The notes: generated by a model not told the origin, from the letters alone. A stretch of DNA of 64,000 nucleotides from Ascaphus truei (GCA_036426205.1 CM071569.1:5148876-5212875), one strand, 5' to 3'. Positions 1 through 11,208 are shown, counted from the stretch's first letter. Numbers and translations: made by a program.

Positions 1-190
1 CCCCCCCCCCCCAACAGGGCATGTTTTCAGGATACCCAGCTTCAGCACAGGTGACTCAATCATCTCTCGCTTCAGCCACAGTGACTCAATCACCCCCCTA
101 TGTCGTCACTGTCTTAGCCTCAATCAAGCTGAAGCTGGAGCTATCCTGAAAACCCTGGGGGAGTCTTTAGACTGAGTTAGCCCCCCCCCT
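1..190. mobile_element. Palindromic hAT-type MITE, copy A (truncated at window edge)
   Basis: The fragment shows the inner arms of a palindromic family seen at least six times in this window. The left arm reads through TTTTCAGGATACCCAGC and TTCAGCACAGGTGACTCAAT. The right arm carries AAGCTGGAGCTATCCTGAAAA, its approximate reverse complement. The outer left end is lost at the poly-C run that opens the window. It is non-autonomous and codes for nothing. Assignment to the hAT superfamily comes from the better copies, which have CAGGGGTG-like ends and, in one case, a perfect 8-bp target duplication. Confidence 0.7.
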
Positions 191-399
191 CCCTTGAGCC
201 ATAGGTTCATCATTTATATTGTGAATTCTTTTCTTCTAGATTTGTCCCTTTGCAGTATTACCTTAGGAAAGTCTGTGTGATTTTTACATCTTATTTCTTA
301 CTGGTACAAACAAATTGTGCGGTTGTACTTGTTTTTGAGATAGATGGACTCAATTTTAGAATGTTATACCTTCATTTTTATATGTTGCCCTCGTAAGCT

Positions 400-722
400 G
401 GAGCGCAGAGGGTCTCCGGAGCTGAACCACCACCATTAATTTAAGCTCTGGGACCCCTACTTTCCGTGATACTTACATGTAACAGGGAGCGCCGGCATCT
501 CCTTCATGTTTAAAGGAAGCCGCAAGGAGTGATTCACAGCTGCTATTGCCCGTGCCACGCGGACATTAAGTCCACCATTTTGACAGCCCCATATAGCGCA
601 TTTGGAGCTGCCCCCCTAGGGGGTGATTATCTCAGCAATCAGGCCTCAAATGAACCGGTTCAGCTCCAGAGACCCCCTTCTTCAATATGTACTATAAAAA
701 AGGAGCATGCGTGCTTTTAATA
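400..722. repeat. Foldback repeat with GGTCTCCGGAGCTGAACC arms
   Basis: An 18-bp arm at 411-428 (GGTCTCCGGAGCTGAACC) is matched by its near-perfect inverse at 657-674 (GGTTCAGCTCCAGAGACC, 17 of 18). The enclosed sequence has no credible coding capacity; the 63-codon open frame at 529-720 has no recognisable domain. Related sequence occurs at 59190-59570, including the GTGCTTTTAATAG end, so this is a dispersed non-autonomous family. Confidence 0.6.
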
Positions 723-729
723 GTGGTGT

Positions 730-1425
730 TAGATCTCTATGATTATTTCACCATATTCCAATTGAGTGACCTTCTGGTTCAAGGACAGAGGCTTGGTGAT
801 AAGACATTGAAGCTTAACCAACTTTGCCACTAGAGGGGCTCATTTTCACAAATGAATGAATAATGCGTAATTCACCTGCAGTACCAGACTCATGGATGTG
901 CTCTCTGGGACCACACAACCTGCTCTCTTCCTCTGTGTGGCGTTGTAAAACACCAGTATGCTCTGATTCAACAGAAAAGGGGCTCTTCCTTTCATGTTTC
1001 TCATTGGAATCTGCTACCTATAAAATACTAATGTAGATTGAACTGTATTGTATACTGCTTTAAACCAAAGGAATCAAAGATTGCAGCCAAATATATAGTC
1101 CATTACACCAAAGTGAAGTCCTATCTGCTTTCTCTAACTCACTATACTGTAGTATTATGCTTACAGGAGAAACCCCCCCAGCGCATGTGCGTCCCTATTG
1201 GTCACTAGTTAAAAGACATGTTGAATGTGACCAACTATTCTAGGAGTGCTCCAATCATTTATCAGTGTCCCCTCCATTAAATCATATAAAGCTAAAGTTA
1301 GATGTGGTTGTATTGGTTCTCCATATTGCTATACAAGCAGAATGTTATTCCACACATTGGACATACACTTTGACGTTAAGGTCGAATGGAAGATTTTTTT
1401 CTTGTAGGTAATATCTGTGCCTACT
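730..1425. other. No gene seen; mixed unique-looking sequence
   Basis: I see no long open frame, no splice-flanked conserved peptide and no clear repeat structure. Composition is moderately AT-rich. Confidence 0.5.
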
Positions 1426-1428
1426 ATA

Positions 1429-1511
1429 AATTTATTATTATTATTATTTTTTTATTATTATTTTATTATATTATTACTTATATTATTATTATTCATTATT
1501 ATATTTTATTC

Positions 1512-1544
<33 letters not shown>

Positions 1545-1571
1545 TATTATTATTATCTTATAATACTATTA

Positions 1572-1619
<48 letters not shown>

Positions 1620-1620
1620 T
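1429..1620. repeat. (TTA)n microsatellite
   Basis: About 190 bp consist almost entirely of TTA/ATT triplets with scattered T-run and C interruptions. The apparent 123-codon frame across it, rich in Tyr, Ile and Leu, is a by-product of the triplet repeat. The next 400 bp to about 2040 hold no recognised feature. Confidence 0.95.
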
Positions 1621-2097
1621 CCACAATTCCAGAAGCACATTTCAGATTGGAAGTAAAGAACGTCAAAATGCAACTCCAAGAAGGTAGCTGTAATTATCAC
1701 ATTACTACCATTAGCCAAGAAATGACCATCACATCAACAATTCAGTTTCCATCGTAGTCACAAGATCACTCAGCAGCATCAGACCTTATGCAGAGAGGAG
1801 ATGGAATCACTCACAAATCAGCACGTAACACTGTATTTGGCAATGCTGTTGATGATGATTTAACCAGCTAAGCTTCAACTATATTAGGTTTCAAAAACGT
1901 TAGCAAATATTAGGGTGTTTCCAAAATTCCGCTCGCTGGTACGTACTGTACAGCACTCTACAAAAAAACTAAACGGAATCAGCAGTCACAATAATAAAAA
2001 CGCTTAATTCCGGTTGATTTTGGCCTCACCAAGTTTCTTCTTTAATGTATCAAAAAGCAGCAATACAAGTAAAAATCAGCACACCAGGGAGGAAATG

Positions 2098-2212
2098 TTA
2101 GCAGACACACACTGTTATGTGTGCACATAGAACAACGTTTCAGAGGCCCCCTGTCCCCTTCATAATGCCCAGGGCCTTGAAACGTCGCTCTGTGTGTCTG
2201 CTGACACTTCTT
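2098..2212. repeat. Inverted pair of the conserved hairpin motif
   Basis: Two copies of the motif family (TGAAG-stem-GAAACG) lie in opposite orientation. The minus-strand copy is centred at 2130-2170 (CTCTGAAACGTTG on the minus strand). The plus-strand copy is centred at 2160-2200 (CCTTGAAACGTCG). The flanks also mirror each other: AGCAGACACACAC at about 2101 and TGTGTGTCTGCT at about 2194. The whole 115 bp is therefore an imperfect palindrome that could fold into a long hairpin. Confidence 0.65.
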
Positions 2213-2264
2213 TTCAGTATTATTTTTGAGTCCTATCCAGTTTGTTGTGTTTGTATAGTTTTTA

Positions 2265-3372
2265 TGCATCTGCGGTGTGCATGCAGATGCGGTGTGCATG
2301 CATATGCGGTGTGCATGCAGGATGCGTGATACTGCAGGTGCGGTGTGTTGCATCTGGCAGTGTGCATGCAGGATGCAGTTTGTGTGCATCTGGCGGTGTG
2401 TAATGCAGGGTCGCGTGTGCATGCAGGATGCGTGTGTGTGGTGTGTGTGCATCGGTGGTGTGTGAGTGATGGTGTGCATGCAGGGTGTCAAGGTGCTGTG
2501 ATGCATGCGGTGTGTTGCATCTAGCGGTGTGCATTCAGGATGCGGTGTGTGGTGCATCTGGCGGTGTGCATGCAGGGTGCGGTGTGTGTGTGTGCATCTG
2601 CAGTGTGCATGCAGGTGTGGTGTGCATGCAGGATGTGGTTTTGTGCGAGCGGTGTGCATGCATGGCTTGGTGTTGTGTGTGCATCTGGCGGTGTGCATGC
2701 AGGTGCATTGTGGCATGCAGGATTCGGTGTGTGTGCAGGATGCGGTGTGCATCTGTGGTGTAAAGGCAGGATGCGGTGTGCATGCATGATGCAGCGTGCA
2801 GTCAGCATCCAGTGTGCATGCAGATACAGTACATGCAGGATGCGTGTGCATGAAGGATGCAGTGTGGCATGCAGGATGCGGTGTGCATGCAGGATCGGTG
2901 TGCATGCAGGATGTGGTGTGCATGCAGGATGCGGTGTGTGTGTGTGTGTGTGTGTTGCATCTGGCAGTGTGCATGCAGGATGCTGTGTGCATGCAGGTGC
3001 GGTGTGCATACAGGATGCGGTGTGCATGCAGGATGCTGTGTGCATGCAAGGATGCTGTGTGCATGCAGGATGCGGTGTGCATGCAGGATGCGGTGTGCTG
3101 CAATGCGGTGTGGTGCATCTGGTGGTGTGCATGCAGGATGCGGTGTGCATGCATGATGTAGTGTGTCTGTAGGATGTGGTGGGCATGCAGGATGCGGTGT
3201 GCATGCAGGATGCAGTGTGCATGCATGATGTGGTGTGCATGCAGGATGCGTTGTGTGTGTGCACCTGGCAGTGTGCATGCAGGATGCGTGTGTCAGGCAT
3301 GGACGGGTGCAATACAGAGGCGGTGGCATGCAGGATGCAGTGGGCATGCAGGATGTGGTGTGCATGCAGGAT
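2265..3372. repeat. 18-bp minisatellite, unit GGTGTGCATGCAGGATGC
   Basis: About 1.1 kb of tandem units close to GGTGTGCATGCAGGATGC, with variants GGTGTGCATCTGGC and short (TG)n stretches. Because 18 is a multiple of three, every frame on both strands stays open for long runs, which creates Cys/His/Met-rich pseudo-peptides of up to 394 codons. These lack any domain and are not genes. Alternating purine-pyrimidine tracts such as TGTGTGCATGCA suggest Z-DNA potential (inference). Confidence 0.93.
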
Positions 3373-3378
3373 GCAGTA

Positions 3379-3706
3379 CAGGCATACCCCGCATTAAAGT
3401 ACGCAATGGGACCGGAGCATGTATGTAAAGCGAAAATGTACTTAAAGTGAAGCACTACCTTTTTCCCACTTATCGATGCATGTACTGTACTGCAATCGTC
3501 CTAAACGTGCATAACTTATGTAAATGTAACATGCTCTATAGTCTCCCCCGCTTTGCGCCAACAGCTTAGGTACAGGTACGGAGGCCAATATTTCTGTTCA
3601 GGACGTGCTGACAGGCGCATGCGCGAGCTGCCGTTTGCCTATTGGGCGATATGTCCTTACTCGCGAGTGTACTTAAAGTGAGTGTCTTTAAACCGGAGTA
3701 TGCCTG
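3379..3706. mobile_element. TA-target MITE with CAGGCATACYCCG inverted ends
   Basis: Left end CAGGCATACCCCGCATTAAAG at 3379 is matched by the reverse complement of the right end, CAGGCATACTCCGGTTTAAAG, ending at 3706. TA dinucleotides flank both sides (3377-3378 and 3707-3708), as expected for Tc1/mariner-type or similar integration. The 328-bp interior is non-coding. It inserted directly at the edge of the 18-bp minisatellite. Confidence 0.85.
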
Positions 3707-3708
3707 TA

Positions 3709-4880
3709 CTCTAAACAACAACAGAGACACCTTCACTGTAAGGCAGGACCCAACTGCTGGTCAGAGGAGGTGGGAAACATTTCCTGCATGGTGCTCTGCA
3801 GAAAATATCCAAACACAAACGTCCACCTCCCTTAACAAATCCAGAACCTGCCACAAACCCTTGGGGGCCCACACCCCTAAACTGATCCTGCCCCCCTCCC
3901 CACCCACACAAGCACTGATCTGCCGTGATGAGCAGCACCTCTAGCCCTGCACCCTCGGCTCTTTAACGCACCTACTTCTGATTCTATTAATGTGAGGCTA
4001 GAAAAAGCAATGTAAACATTAACACAAAACGTCAACACCGTTCCCAAATAATTTAAAATACCTGTATTTCAATTTAATAAAAAAAATAAAAAATCACCAG
4101 AAGTATATTTAACCCATTGAGCCTATTAGCAGCTGTCCTTCGCTGCCGTCCTTCAGCGCAGTGTACTGTATGTGGGAACGGACTTGCAGAGGCAAATGCA
4201 AAATAGCTTTTTTTTTTAAATACAAATTAGGTTCATATTTAATTTCTCTTGTGAAACCTTTCTTGGCGTATTACAGCGAATGAAACGGTTATATATCTTA
4301 CTTCTCTTCGGCGGTGTGACGTTATTTATTAACTCCCCGCAGACGCTCGTACGACATTATTTAAATATAATGTATGAGGTTTTTGAAAAGCTGCAGGACA
4401 ATCGCATGTAACGTCAATAATATATGGGAGGGGATTGATCTGTTGCGGTGCAGCCATATTGTACACCTATAGAAGGCTGAATGTATTCATTCCTTTTATA
4501 GATTAATGTGTTATAATACACCATTCACTAGACTCAATTGATGAATATATCAGTATGACAGATTAATAGACTGATGTTCTGCACAAATATATTGGCAGAG
4601 AGATTAATGTAAACACTTAAGCTAAACAGATGGATTGATTCATAAACACTATAGATTGATATACAGTGTGTATTATAAATCCCCATGCGGAGCTAGTTAT
4701 TGACTTAAGCAATGTAAATCAATACGAGAGCTTGCAATTAATGGATATTTGAAGTTATATATGGTTAATGTTGGTCTTTGCTCCGTCCGACCACTAAGTA
4801 TTCAGGATCAGGCTCGATGTAGAGATGATAAACTCTGTCGGTATTATTATCTGTTACACAGATAATAGTGGAATGTTCAA
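3709..4880. other. No gene seen; AT-rich intergenic sequence
   Basis: Open frames here are under 101 codons and show no recognisable domain. From about 4010 the sequence is AT-rich with short A/T runs. Confidence 0.5.
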
Positions 4881-4884
4881 TAAG

Positions 4885-5222
4885 ATATACATTTTATATA
4901 ATATATTATATATATATATATATATATAGATATATATATATATATATATATATAATACAGTGTTCGACAAACCTATACATTTGCACGCCCGGGCGAGTGG
5001 ATTTAACACTCGTGGCTAGCTCCTATTGGCCCAAGCAGCACCATTGGTTACTAGGTGGCGAGTGCATTTTTTTGTTCGGCGAGTAGATATTTGTTGGTGT
5101 TTGTCGACCACTGTATATATATATATATATAATATATATATAATATATATATATATTATATATATATATTTTTTTTTTTTTATATATATATATATATTAA
5201 AGTATTATTATATGTATATATA
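4885..5222. repeat. (TA)n microsatellite split by a MITE
   Basis: TA dinucleotide tracts run at about 4905-4955 and again at about 5114-5215. They were probably one array before the 156-bp element at 4958-5113 inserted into it. Confidence 0.85.
4958..5113. mobile_element. Short TA-target MITE inserted in a TA microsatellite
   Basis: Ends are CAGTGTTCGACAAAC at 4958 and, inverted, CAGTGGTCGACAAAC ending at 5113 (14 of 15 identical). TA flanks lie on both sides, though the surrounding TA array makes the duplication uninformative. At 156 bp it has no coding capacity. Confidence 0.8.
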
Positions 5223-5320
5223 TTCAGTTACATCTTGACAAAGTCCCCCAAGGGACCAAAACAAATCGGTTGCCCGACTTTAATCAAGAGCCTGTGAGTG
5301 CATGTTCATATATATATAGG
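5190..5320 (+). repeat. Dispersed repeat segment with hairpin motif (copy 1 of a local pair)
   Basis: The segment after the TA tract (CTTGACAAAGTCCCCCAAGG, then ACCAAAACAAATCGG) is nearly identical to 6605-6740, including the flanking TATGTATATATATTCAG and GAGCCTGTGAGTGCA. It fits the hairpin consensus: a GTCCC stem strand, a short loop, GGGAC, then a CAAAAC in place of CGAAAC. Confidence 0.7.
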
Positions 5321-6120
5321 CTGGGCATGGATGCTTGAATGTAACAAGGATGGGCGCCAGGAACTTTTATAAGCAATAAAGTGCTTTATTGGACATATGT
5401 CAATAATGCTTCAGACATTTAAATATTTCACACTGGTAACTTGTGGTAAACAATAACTCTGGAGATATCCCTACTACACCACTGGACTTATCTGGACTTC
5501 ATCTCCGTTGTAGCTCTCACTCTTAGGTTACAATTATAGTGCCCGTGCGCGTGCAACAAAAGGCCATACCTATATGAGGCAGGCCATAGAGTGCGCGACC
5601 AAGCGCAAGATTTTTGAAAATACCATTTAATTTGTTTTTTGCAGCGCAACGGCCGTGTCACATGAGCGGTTCAGCCAAAAAGGGCGAACGGATCACGTGA
5701 TGTCACGGCCACACCTCCCGAGTGCCTCAAGCTAGAGTGCATGTTTTGCGCATGCGCACTCCGCAGCTATAATCGCGGCCTTATGCTAAAGAGGTACTTC
5801 ACTTATTGTTACCAATAGTATGTGTTACATTGGCAGTCTCTTGCATAGAGTCAGTGATGCCCTATATTAAATGAACCTCTTTGGAATAGACTTTGGGCTG
5901 CTGAATTAGTCATCTGCTTCTGTATACCGCATACTTCTTCTGGTTGGGCCTGTCCAAACACACTCTGGAGTTACTAACACTAAGAACTCCTTACTAAAAG
6001 CATGCTTGCTTCTGTTCAGGAGTGAGATCAATCTTGGATTCTTATTACTGGCGTTTATCTAAAGGGACACATTCCCTAACTGAAAGTAACAAACGGTGAC
6101 AGGACACATTTGAATACACA
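5321..6120. other. No gene seen; repeat-derived sequence
   Basis: CpG-containing but unremarkable sequence with no plausible open frame. Part of it (5520-5790) is relatively CpG-rich. Confidence 0.4.
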
Positions 6121-6125
6121 TGGCT

Positions 6126-6200
6126 ATACAGGCGGTCCTCGGTTTTTCCACGGAATCCATCCCAAAAACCGGATTGCGGGCGTGGCTAGAGTCTGGCCGC
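6126..6200 (+). mobile_element. Left-end fragment of the GTCCTCGGTTATCC MITE family
   Basis: CAGGCGGTCCTCGGTTTTTCC preceded by TA matches the left end of the complete copy at 62519. Only about 60-70 bp align before divergence. Confidence 0.5.
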
Positions 6201-6577
6201 CATTTGCCCACAAGCACTGATGCAGGTTGACTGAGAACTTTTGGCTCCCGTGTGCTCTCTCCGGCTTGCAACCTCGTGCACTTGTCAACACGCGATGTGT
6301 CTTTTCTGTTTCCTGGAGGGACCAATATGGTGGAGAACTGAAGGCGAAGGATCCCTCTTCCGGTTCCGGTTTTACGGAGCTGATCCACGTGACGACGCCA
6401 TTGATTGCGGACGGACGCTGGTGATTGAGCTGCATGGCACATGAGAGCCTATCTCATACACGCTTATATTTGCTGTACCTTTGTGAGTGGGCATTTGTTA
6501 GATTTTATGTTCATTCAATACATTTTTATTGTGGTAATGCACTAGGTGTGCGCCTGTTTCTTTCTTTTTCCTTTTTT

Positions 6578-6604
<27 letters not shown>

Positions 6605-6614
<10 letters not shown>

Positions 6615-6740
6615 AAATGTATTCATATATATGTATATATATTCAGTATACATCTTGACAAAAGTCCCCCAAGGGGACCAAAACAAATCGGTTTGCCCGA
6701 CTTTAATCAAGAGCCTGTGAGTGCATTGTTCATATATATA
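6605..6740 (+). repeat. Dispersed repeat segment with hairpin motif (copy 2 of a local pair)
   Basis: It duplicates 5190-5320 with a few single-base differences, preceded by a (TA)n tract at about 6580-6612. The hairpin core is CTTGACAAAAG, GTCCCCC, then GGGGACCAAAAC. Confidence 0.7.
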
Positions 6741-6902
6741 TGAACCATCGGGCCATCAGATTGCAGATCCAATATTAATCCGCGGAGGTGAGCGTCGGAT
6801 AATCCGTTCTGACGTCGGATAATGCGTTCAGCGGAATGCATTATCTGGCATTGGATAATCCGTTCGACAAACAATGGACCATCGGATAGCGAGGACCACC
6901 TG
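6741..6902 (-). mobile_element. Partial MITE of the GTCCTCGGTTATCC family
   Basis: The right end GGATAGCGAGGACCACCTG at 6902 is followed by TA and matches the right end of the 62519-62745 element. Internal GGATAATCCGTTC and GGATAATGCGTTC motifs are shared. The left terminus is missing. Confidence 0.6.
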
Positions 6903-6904
6903 TA

Positions 6905-7840
6905 CACACAAACCTATTTAGAGGACTCACAGCGAGGTCCCAGTCTGAAGTCTGAAGAACGTGCTTCTAGAACATTGGGTGGAGCTATATATCCCCTTCT
7001 CTCTCCCTATGGTGACATCACTGGTCACAAGACATACAAAGGAGTGGCAATCCCTTCTGCATAGTCATCCCCATCACGTGATGGGGAGGGGAGTAATCTG
7101 AGTGAGCGCACACAGGTAACCCATTAAGACTGTTAACCCCTTAAGTGAATTGGTAGTCCGAAAGGGGGCCACATATGTATCATTTTGTTTGATTCCATGT
7201 TTTGCTGTTACAGGGGTGTCTCTGTAGTTACCCTTACTAACAAGGCAGGGTTAGGTAGGCGGCAGGTGCAATAGGTGAAGGGTGAAAGTGTAATGGGAGC
7301 AGTGAGAAATAAGAAGGCTACAGCACTTCCATCTAAGTGCTGTGCAGCTAGTGTTCTCTCTGTGGGTTGTTAGGTTACTGACCAGATAGTGTGTACAGTG
7401 ATTACAGTTTGTGTGTGGGAGGAAAATAATAACTTGCAACTCAAAGGCTTCTCCGGGCGTCAACTTTATCCCACTGCATAGGATGATCTGAGAAGGCCAA
7501 GATTGGAGGGGATGAGGGGCAAGTGCTGTATAATAAATCAGATACATTCCTGTGGCTGTAAAAAGCACGTTGTTTTGTTAGATATACAGTATATGAAATG
7601 GAAGTATATATTACCACAGCTGATTCAGCGATTCTGCAAAACAGCATCTGCTCAATAGATCAACATTCATAATGTCACGACTCAAGGCATCCTTCGTTAC
7701 ATTTGCTCCTTGCATTTCAACTTGTAATGCCATTTTTTTTGTGTTGGTGCCACTGTACATATTGTTATACTGGCAAAATGCACACATACAGTATTCAATA
7801 TCAATGTTTATTGTGTCAAAACCCAAAGCGACAATCCCGC
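6905..7840. other. No gene seen
   Basis: Open frames are short and on mutually incompatible strands. I see no recognisable domain, RNA gene or tandem structure. Confidence 0.5.
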
Positions 7841-7859
7841 TTACTTAATATTGTTTTGT

Positions 7860-8170
7860 TTTTTTTACAGCTCCTCCGAGGCTAAACAGCGATATGTTTT
7901 TCTCCGGGGAACGCTCCTGGTTCCCGAGTTACTTACCTGTTTAGTTGCCGGTGTTTCAGCTGTAATCCAGGAAATCAAAATGGTCGTCAAATCCCACGGC
8001 TCAATAGGAAGCCACAACAGGATCGAAGGGAGGATGTTGCGGCTTCCTATTTGATGGCCACGGGGACCATCTTTGAAGAGAAAATCGGAAACTAAGCCAG
8101 TGAGGGCTTCGGGTACCACAAGGTCCCCTAAGCTAAGAACAGTACAATTCAGCTCCGGAGGACCTACCGG
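7860..8170. repeat. Foldback repeat
   Basis: An internal inverted repeat pairs CAATAGGAAGCCACAAC at 8002-8018 with GTTGCGGCTTCCTATTTG at 8036-8053. Outer sequences CTCCTCCGAGG and CAGCTCCGGAGGA also resemble each other in inverse orientation. The structure resembles the foldback family at 400-722 in carrying a CAGCTCCGGAG-type end. It is non-coding. Confidence 0.5.
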
Positions 8171-8599
8171 GTGAAATATAGGAAAAATGAAACGTCAATA
8201 GGGAAAATGGGAGGGATTGCTGCTGTAACCATAGACATATCGGGGTGTATGTCTCAGTGTAACATTTACCCATTTTAATACATCTGGAGCAATCATTTTG
8301 CCTAACAATTGCACCATTTTCCCTTGATACATATGCAGCAAAAGACGGAAAATGGGTGCTCAAATAGTTCCTGATTTGATGATCTGGATAAATTTAATCA
8401 TTTTGTGGAAAGGAGAACTCGTCCATGGACTGGGTATATAGATAAGATGAGTGAGATGTCTTGAAAATATTTGTCAATTGAAGACCCTCCTGAAGGTGAC
8501 AGAAAAGATGGTGTCCCAATGTTTTGCAATCTCACTGGGGGTATAGATGAATATAAAATCTTCAAGAAGACCAGGTGTAGATATCTTCTCCGTGAATAT

Positions 8600-8995
8600 A
8601 TAGGAATTCTTACTCACTCCTAGAGTCTCTTGGATGAGGCGTAACAAGCCGCAGTTGAAAAGGATCCAAGTGGGAAATACAAAAATTGGCAGCACCTTGG
8701 GAGCCAGGCAATGTGATAGTAAAAAAAAAATATTTAATGATACATCACAAAAAAGGAAGTATAAAAACCCTCCTACGCGTTTCGCACCTCTTGGTTGCTT
8801 TATCAAGGAGCCTACGCCCTGTTCTGTGTTCCATTGAGCATGCAAAAACAAAAATATGTACCCTACTGCACACCAGAAAACATAACGAATACTCAAATAC
8901 TGGTCAAAGGGGTCATAGGGGTAAATAATACTATGCAGACTGGGATAAAACATAATAAAATATATACTGTATATAACATACAGTAGTCCAGTGCC
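8600..8995 (-). mobile_element. Probable terminal-repeat fragment carrying a hairpin motif
   Basis: On the minus strand the motif at 8767-8806 reads CCTTGATAAAGCAACC, a loop, GGTGCGAAACGCGTAGG. The stem (GC-ACC with GGT-GC, one bulge) pairs, and ACGCGT is palindromic. The flanks resemble non-coding terminal repeats rather than a gene. The 175-codon minus-strand frame across it is hydrophobic but matches nothing I recognise. Assignment to Penelope-like terminal repeats is by analogy with the 25-28 kb element. Confidence 0.45.
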
Positions 8996-9252
8996 CGGCA
9001 CACTGGTAATATTATATCATGATTTATGAAATCAAAATATACAAATATTGTAGCCAAAAGCCATCCTAAGAAACATTTGAAGAAAGTTTCTTTTAGGCTG
9101 ACAATATCGCATTACCGATGTAGGGATGTTTATTGTGCGATTTACCGTATTGCGCGGTGCCTGACGTAATACGTCTGTGTTGATATTGTCCACATTTGTT
9201 GACGCTCACAGGGCAGAATAAAAGCACGGCACGGTGATACATTTAGATGGTA

Positions 9253-9562
9253 AATCTCCTGACACGCAAGGAAGAGGAGAGCACTGCTCCAGAAAAAAAC
9301 GGGGAACAAACCCGGAATTGCTAGTTTCCTCTTACATCTTTGATAAAGCGCCTAGAGCGTGAAACATGTGGACTTTACTTGTTTATTTATCACTGACGTG
9401 GAGTGCTACCTAACAGACACATACTTTATGTAAGAGGACTACTGTTTTTGTGACTGCAATGTTGCTAAGTGGTTCCCAGAATAAAACCTATTTTTATTAG
9501 CACGTCCAGTTTTGTTCCCCGGTTTTTCTGGAGCAGTGCTCTCCTTTTTCCTGCGTGTCAGG
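9253..9562. repeat. Inverted repeat flanking a hairpin motif
   Basis: GAGAGCACTGCTCCAGAAAA with downstream GGGGAACAAA (about 9270-9310) recurs inverted at about 9500-9545 (TTTTTCTGGAGCAGTGCTCTC). The arms are about 70 bp and enclose about 170 bp. The enclosed plus-strand motif at 9338-9376 is CTTTGATAAAGCGC, a loop, GCGTGAAACATGTGG, with a paired GCGC/GCGT stem. Confidence 0.65.
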
Positions 9563-9599
9563 ACATCTACCATCACTTTGGAGACAGCACGCCCACTGA

Positions 9600-10600
9600 G
9601 TCTGGATCCAGCAGTGGCGGCGGTGGGTGCTATGATTACAAGCAGCGGTTGCCACAAGTGTTTTCTTTGTGCTGATGCTTCAGCGTAATGAGCCAAGAAG
9701 TTACGTGTATCTGAGTTGGGGACATTGCAAGTTTGATCTGTAGAAGGAGAGGATTGGCCTGACTATATGGGGTCTTCACTGTGACCGTGACCTGACAGGA
9801 GCGTTCCCCTCACCCCTTCCTCAGCACCTTATTCCCTCATTGCATTGGTATACGGAAGTGTTTATATATACACCAGTTGGACATATTTAATGACAGATAC
9901 GCTGAAAGACTTTATATCTTCATTTACACTGCTACCCACCTGGACTCCATTCATTTTCTCATTGAGATACATGGATATATACCTTATCAGGATCTGCTTC
10001 ACCTATCGAGCACTAGCACGGGACTTTTATGTTTCATAACTTCTCCATATACTGTGATACATTTTAGACACCTTTCCACCCTTTGCCTATTTTAGGTATT
10101 TATCACCACACTTAGAAACGACCACTACCTACAGTACTTGTTCTAACACGTGGTATGGATATATATTAGATTGTGATTCTGACCAGGAATATAATGTACT
10201 ACTGCAATAGTTGATCATGGATATATTATATAGGATTTGCACTACATAATGGTCATTCCCTCATGTATGTTGACTCCCTAACTAGGTACTTTCTGACCAA
10301 ATTTATCTTCCTCTCCATAATGTTTGAGGATACCCTGAATATTTTATGTAATGTGCTCCGTTTTACTTATTGCATAAGAGTCAACGTTGGCTAAACATAC
10401 ATAGCAACGAAGAGAGCATGGGCTTATAACGTTGATGGCACATAACGTGTAGATGACTCACTTACTTGGCGCATCTTGGACATTCTTAGCTAACAGCAAC
10501 AATATGCAGCGATCCCTTTTCTGGTTAGGAATGGGACTACAGCTGTAATGACGCCGACGTTGCTATGACAACGTCTAGGTATATAAACACTGACATCTCC
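9600..10600. other. No gene seen; likely decayed repeat sequence
   Basis: No plausible coding frame. The two short frames at about 9845-10095 overlap in different phases and lack domains. Confidence 0.4.
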
Positions 10601-10611
10601 ACTGGGCGGTG

Positions 10612-10658
10612 CCACCTTGTAAAAGCGTCATTGGACGTGAAATGTGCGTTGGAGTTTG
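10612..10658 (+). repeat. Hairpin motif copy (plus strand)
   Basis: CCTTGTAAAAGCGTC, loop, GACGTGAAATGTGCGTTGG. The GCGTC/GACGT stem pairs with one wobble. The motif degrades the TGAYRAAG box to TGTAAAAG. Confidence 0.5.
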
Positions 10659-10981
10659 ACGCCATTACGCAAACGTCCCCACGGGGTGTTAACTCACCCA
10701 GAGTGTTGCTTAGTATCTAGATATTAAACTGTTCTAACAAGGGCATCAAGCTGTGAATATCTATGAATATACTATTACGAGCAAATTGCGAGGAAAGATT
10801 CGCGCGCCTTTACTAACATGTCATAGCGTGACTATGCTTACCAGCAGGTATCTGTTTGTAAAAACTCCTCTGATAACAGCGACGGATGAACAAGCTAACA
10901 GCTGGCTAGTAGCAAGAGCAATCTGACCCAAAATACTGTCCTAATAGGGACGAAGAGCTGTTCTAACAGAAACACTTAGGG

Positions 10982-11208
10982 AGAAGGAGTGGCTCAGTGA
11001 CTAAAGACACTGACTAGCACGGAGTTTGAAGCTGCTTCAATTCCCGGTGTCAGCTCGTTGTGACCTTGGGCAAGTCACTTTATCTCCCTGTGTCTCAGGC
11101 ACCAAAAACATAGATTGTAAGCTCCACGGGGCAGGGACTGTGTCTGCAAAATGTCTCTGTAAAGATCTGCGTAAAACTAGCAGTGCTATACAAGAACATG
11201 CTATTATT
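10982..11208 (+). mobile_element. tRNA-derived SINE with MIR-type core
   Basis: The head holds pol III promoter-like boxes: an A box at TGGCTCAGTGA (about 10989) and a B box-like GCTTCAATTCC (about 11033). The centre contains TGACCTTGGGCAAGTCACTT, the hallmark of MIR/CORE-type SINEs. The 3' part carries GATTGTAAGCTCCACGGGGC, a tail shared with other retroelement tails at 17636, 31296, 46894 and 49790 in this window. It is a non-coding retroposon; mobility would depend on a partner LINE. The 73-codon frame over it is incidental. Confidence 0.85.

Noticed and set aside
2042..3455. Long Cys/His/Met-rich open frames on both strands
   Set aside because: They follow the 18-bp repeat period, occur in several phases on both strands and encode no domain.
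8474..9001. 175-codon hydrophobic minus-strand frame
   Set aside because: It overlaps sequence with a dispersed structured motif and matches no membrane-protein family I recognise.
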